From assembly GCA_015655565.1 (NCBI GenBank), contig JAATEU010000492.1:1-13596 (forward strand): a stretch of DNA of 13,596 bases, in the 5' to 3' direction. This DNA is from Clostridiales bacterium (GTDB taxonomy: Bacteria > Bacillota > Clostridia > Lachnospirales > Lachnospiraceae). Each line of letters opens with the position of its first letter. Position 1 is the stretch's first letter. Below the pieces are notes generated by a model that was given only the letters and a program-made list of their open reading frames with translations, did no database searches and had not been told where the DNA came from. The position numbers were made by a program, and so were the translations under genes. Positions 13,131 to 13,596 of the stretch are shown in pieces.

Positions 13131-13307
13131 GGCCGGAGGAAACGCTAGTATTTCCTCTTATAATTACAGGATATCCCTCCCGTCCGCTTGGACGAAGGAG
13201 ATGGGTATAACTAAAGAAAGCCGAGGAGTGGTATTGTCTTTAATTTTATTATCTCGAAAAAACATTTTAGTGGCAGGGATGATATGATTAAAACGCTGAA
13301 CAAATGA
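13096..13307 (+). pseudogene. AbrB/MazE/SpoVT-type DNA-binding protein, frameshifted
   Basis: From the ATG at 13096 the frame reads MEQRKITVMINKAGGNASIS, then YNYRISLPSAWTKEMGITKE and VVLS. This is the swapped-hairpin AbrB-type pattern (KITVxINKAGG...SLPxxWxKEMGI). After LS (about 13239) the native frame should give FDG-x-x-I-I-I. Instead the frame runs to TGA at 13285-13287 with unrelated residues, while the neighbouring frame gives FIISKKHFSGRDDMIKTLNK to TGA at 13305-13307. So a small deletion or frameshift has broken the gene. The start overlaps the preceding broken ORF by 35 bases, an operon-like overlap. Such genes often accompany UmuC-type genes on Firmicute mobile elements; a toxin partner is not visible. 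Confidence 0.65.
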
Positions 13308-13327
13308 AGAAGTATAGAAGCGAAAAA

Positions 13328-13357
13328 GGAAACCACATATAATGTGGCTTCCCTTTA
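13328..13357 (+). terminator. Hairpin terminator after the AbrB-like relic
   Basis: GGAA-CCACAT (13328-13338, one mismatch) pairs with ATGTGG-TTCC (13342-13352) around a 3-base loop. It is followed by CTTTAATAAAA rather than a clean T-run. It closes the decayed SOS operon; moderate strength. Confidence 0.55.
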
Positions 13358-13596
13358 ATAAAAGCAAACTTATCCAAATCTACAGATTTAAATATCCGAC
13401 AATTAAAATATATCACAACTTATTCATAATAACAAGATGCTTTATGCAACTCACTCCGAGGGGTTTTATTAATTTTTCTTCCCAAATTACATATTTTTCA
13501 ATATCTTTCTACGTAGAAAATAAAAACTTCTTATTTGTAAACGTGAAAATAATATCGTTGAACCAATACCCATACCCATTACTTGTTGGATATAGG
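13358..13596. other. Right-edge sequence with ambiguous partial minus-strand ORFs
   Basis: No confident gene is seen. Two minus-strand frames are open at the window edge. One ends at 13509 and reads NGYGYWFNDIIFTFTNKKF. The other ends at 13487 and reads QQVMGMGIGSTILFSRLQIR with a basic tail. At most one can be the end of a gene lying outside the window. AT-rich sequence without clear repeats fills the rest. Confidence 0.25.

Noticed and set aside
1..13596. CRISPR arrays, tRNA and rRNA genes
   Set aside because: I saw no regularly spaced direct repeats with unique spacers, and no tRNA cloverleaf or rRNA-like stretch on reading both strands.

Overview
The window is AT-rich, low-GC Gram-positive DNA. 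Gene content points to the Clostridia, most likely Lachnospiraceae: a DUF5702/Flp-type pilus locus, Tn554-like recombinases, ICE-type XRE regulators, an agr-type peptide quorum-sensing locus, and SOS boxes of the GAAC-N4-GTTC class. The taxon is inferred from families, not from a marker gene.

Layout. Bases 1-457 look like host chromosome on the minus strand: the start of a DUF5702 pilus-associated protein (1-303), preceded by the 3' part of a Flp1-type pilin gene (338-457) whose 5' part is missing. The break at about 440-460 is the best candidate for the left edge of a mobile element. Next, all on the minus strand, is a four-gene integration operon: tnpA (5516-4398), tnpB (4382-2418), a third tyrosine recombinase (2428-935) and a tnpC/DUF6262-like small protein (929-540). 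Each of the three recombinases keeps the R...HxxR...H...Y residues. A divergent XRE-family regulator (5701-6399) faces this operon across an intergenic region with four copies of TTGA-N8-TCAA, the outer two lying on the two promoters. This looks like a self-controlled switch for transposition.

The middle (6479-8380) holds a serine-recombinase-like protein that appears to lack its nucleophile. It lies behind about 500 nt of hairpin-rich, non-coding sequence on the same strand, a candidate structured RNA. Next come an ICE-type XRE regulator, a long non-coding leader with small ORF remnants, and two minus-strand terminators. The RNA plus degenerate recombinase pair is the part I recognise least and the strongest candidate for something undescribed.

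The right part carries an agr-like locus on the minus strand in the order agrA, agrC, agrB, agrD (11794-8879). A LytTR response regulator and a GHKL histidine kinase lie upstream of a peptide-processing protease and its peptide precursor. A second promoter with an exact 11-bp direct repeat lies in front of agrBD. agrC carries an apparent one-base frameshift near its 3' end. Two eroded small ORFs, each interrupted by one in-frame stop, lie between agrD and its terminator.

From about 11940 to 13310 the sequence is mostly decayed: an XRE fragment, an orphan helical ORF, a Y-family polymerase (umuC/dinB) relic with at least four frameshifts but two intact LexA boxes, a broken small ORF, and an AbrB/SpoVT-type relic ending at a hairpin. 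The right end of the mobile element was not found and probably lies beyond the window.
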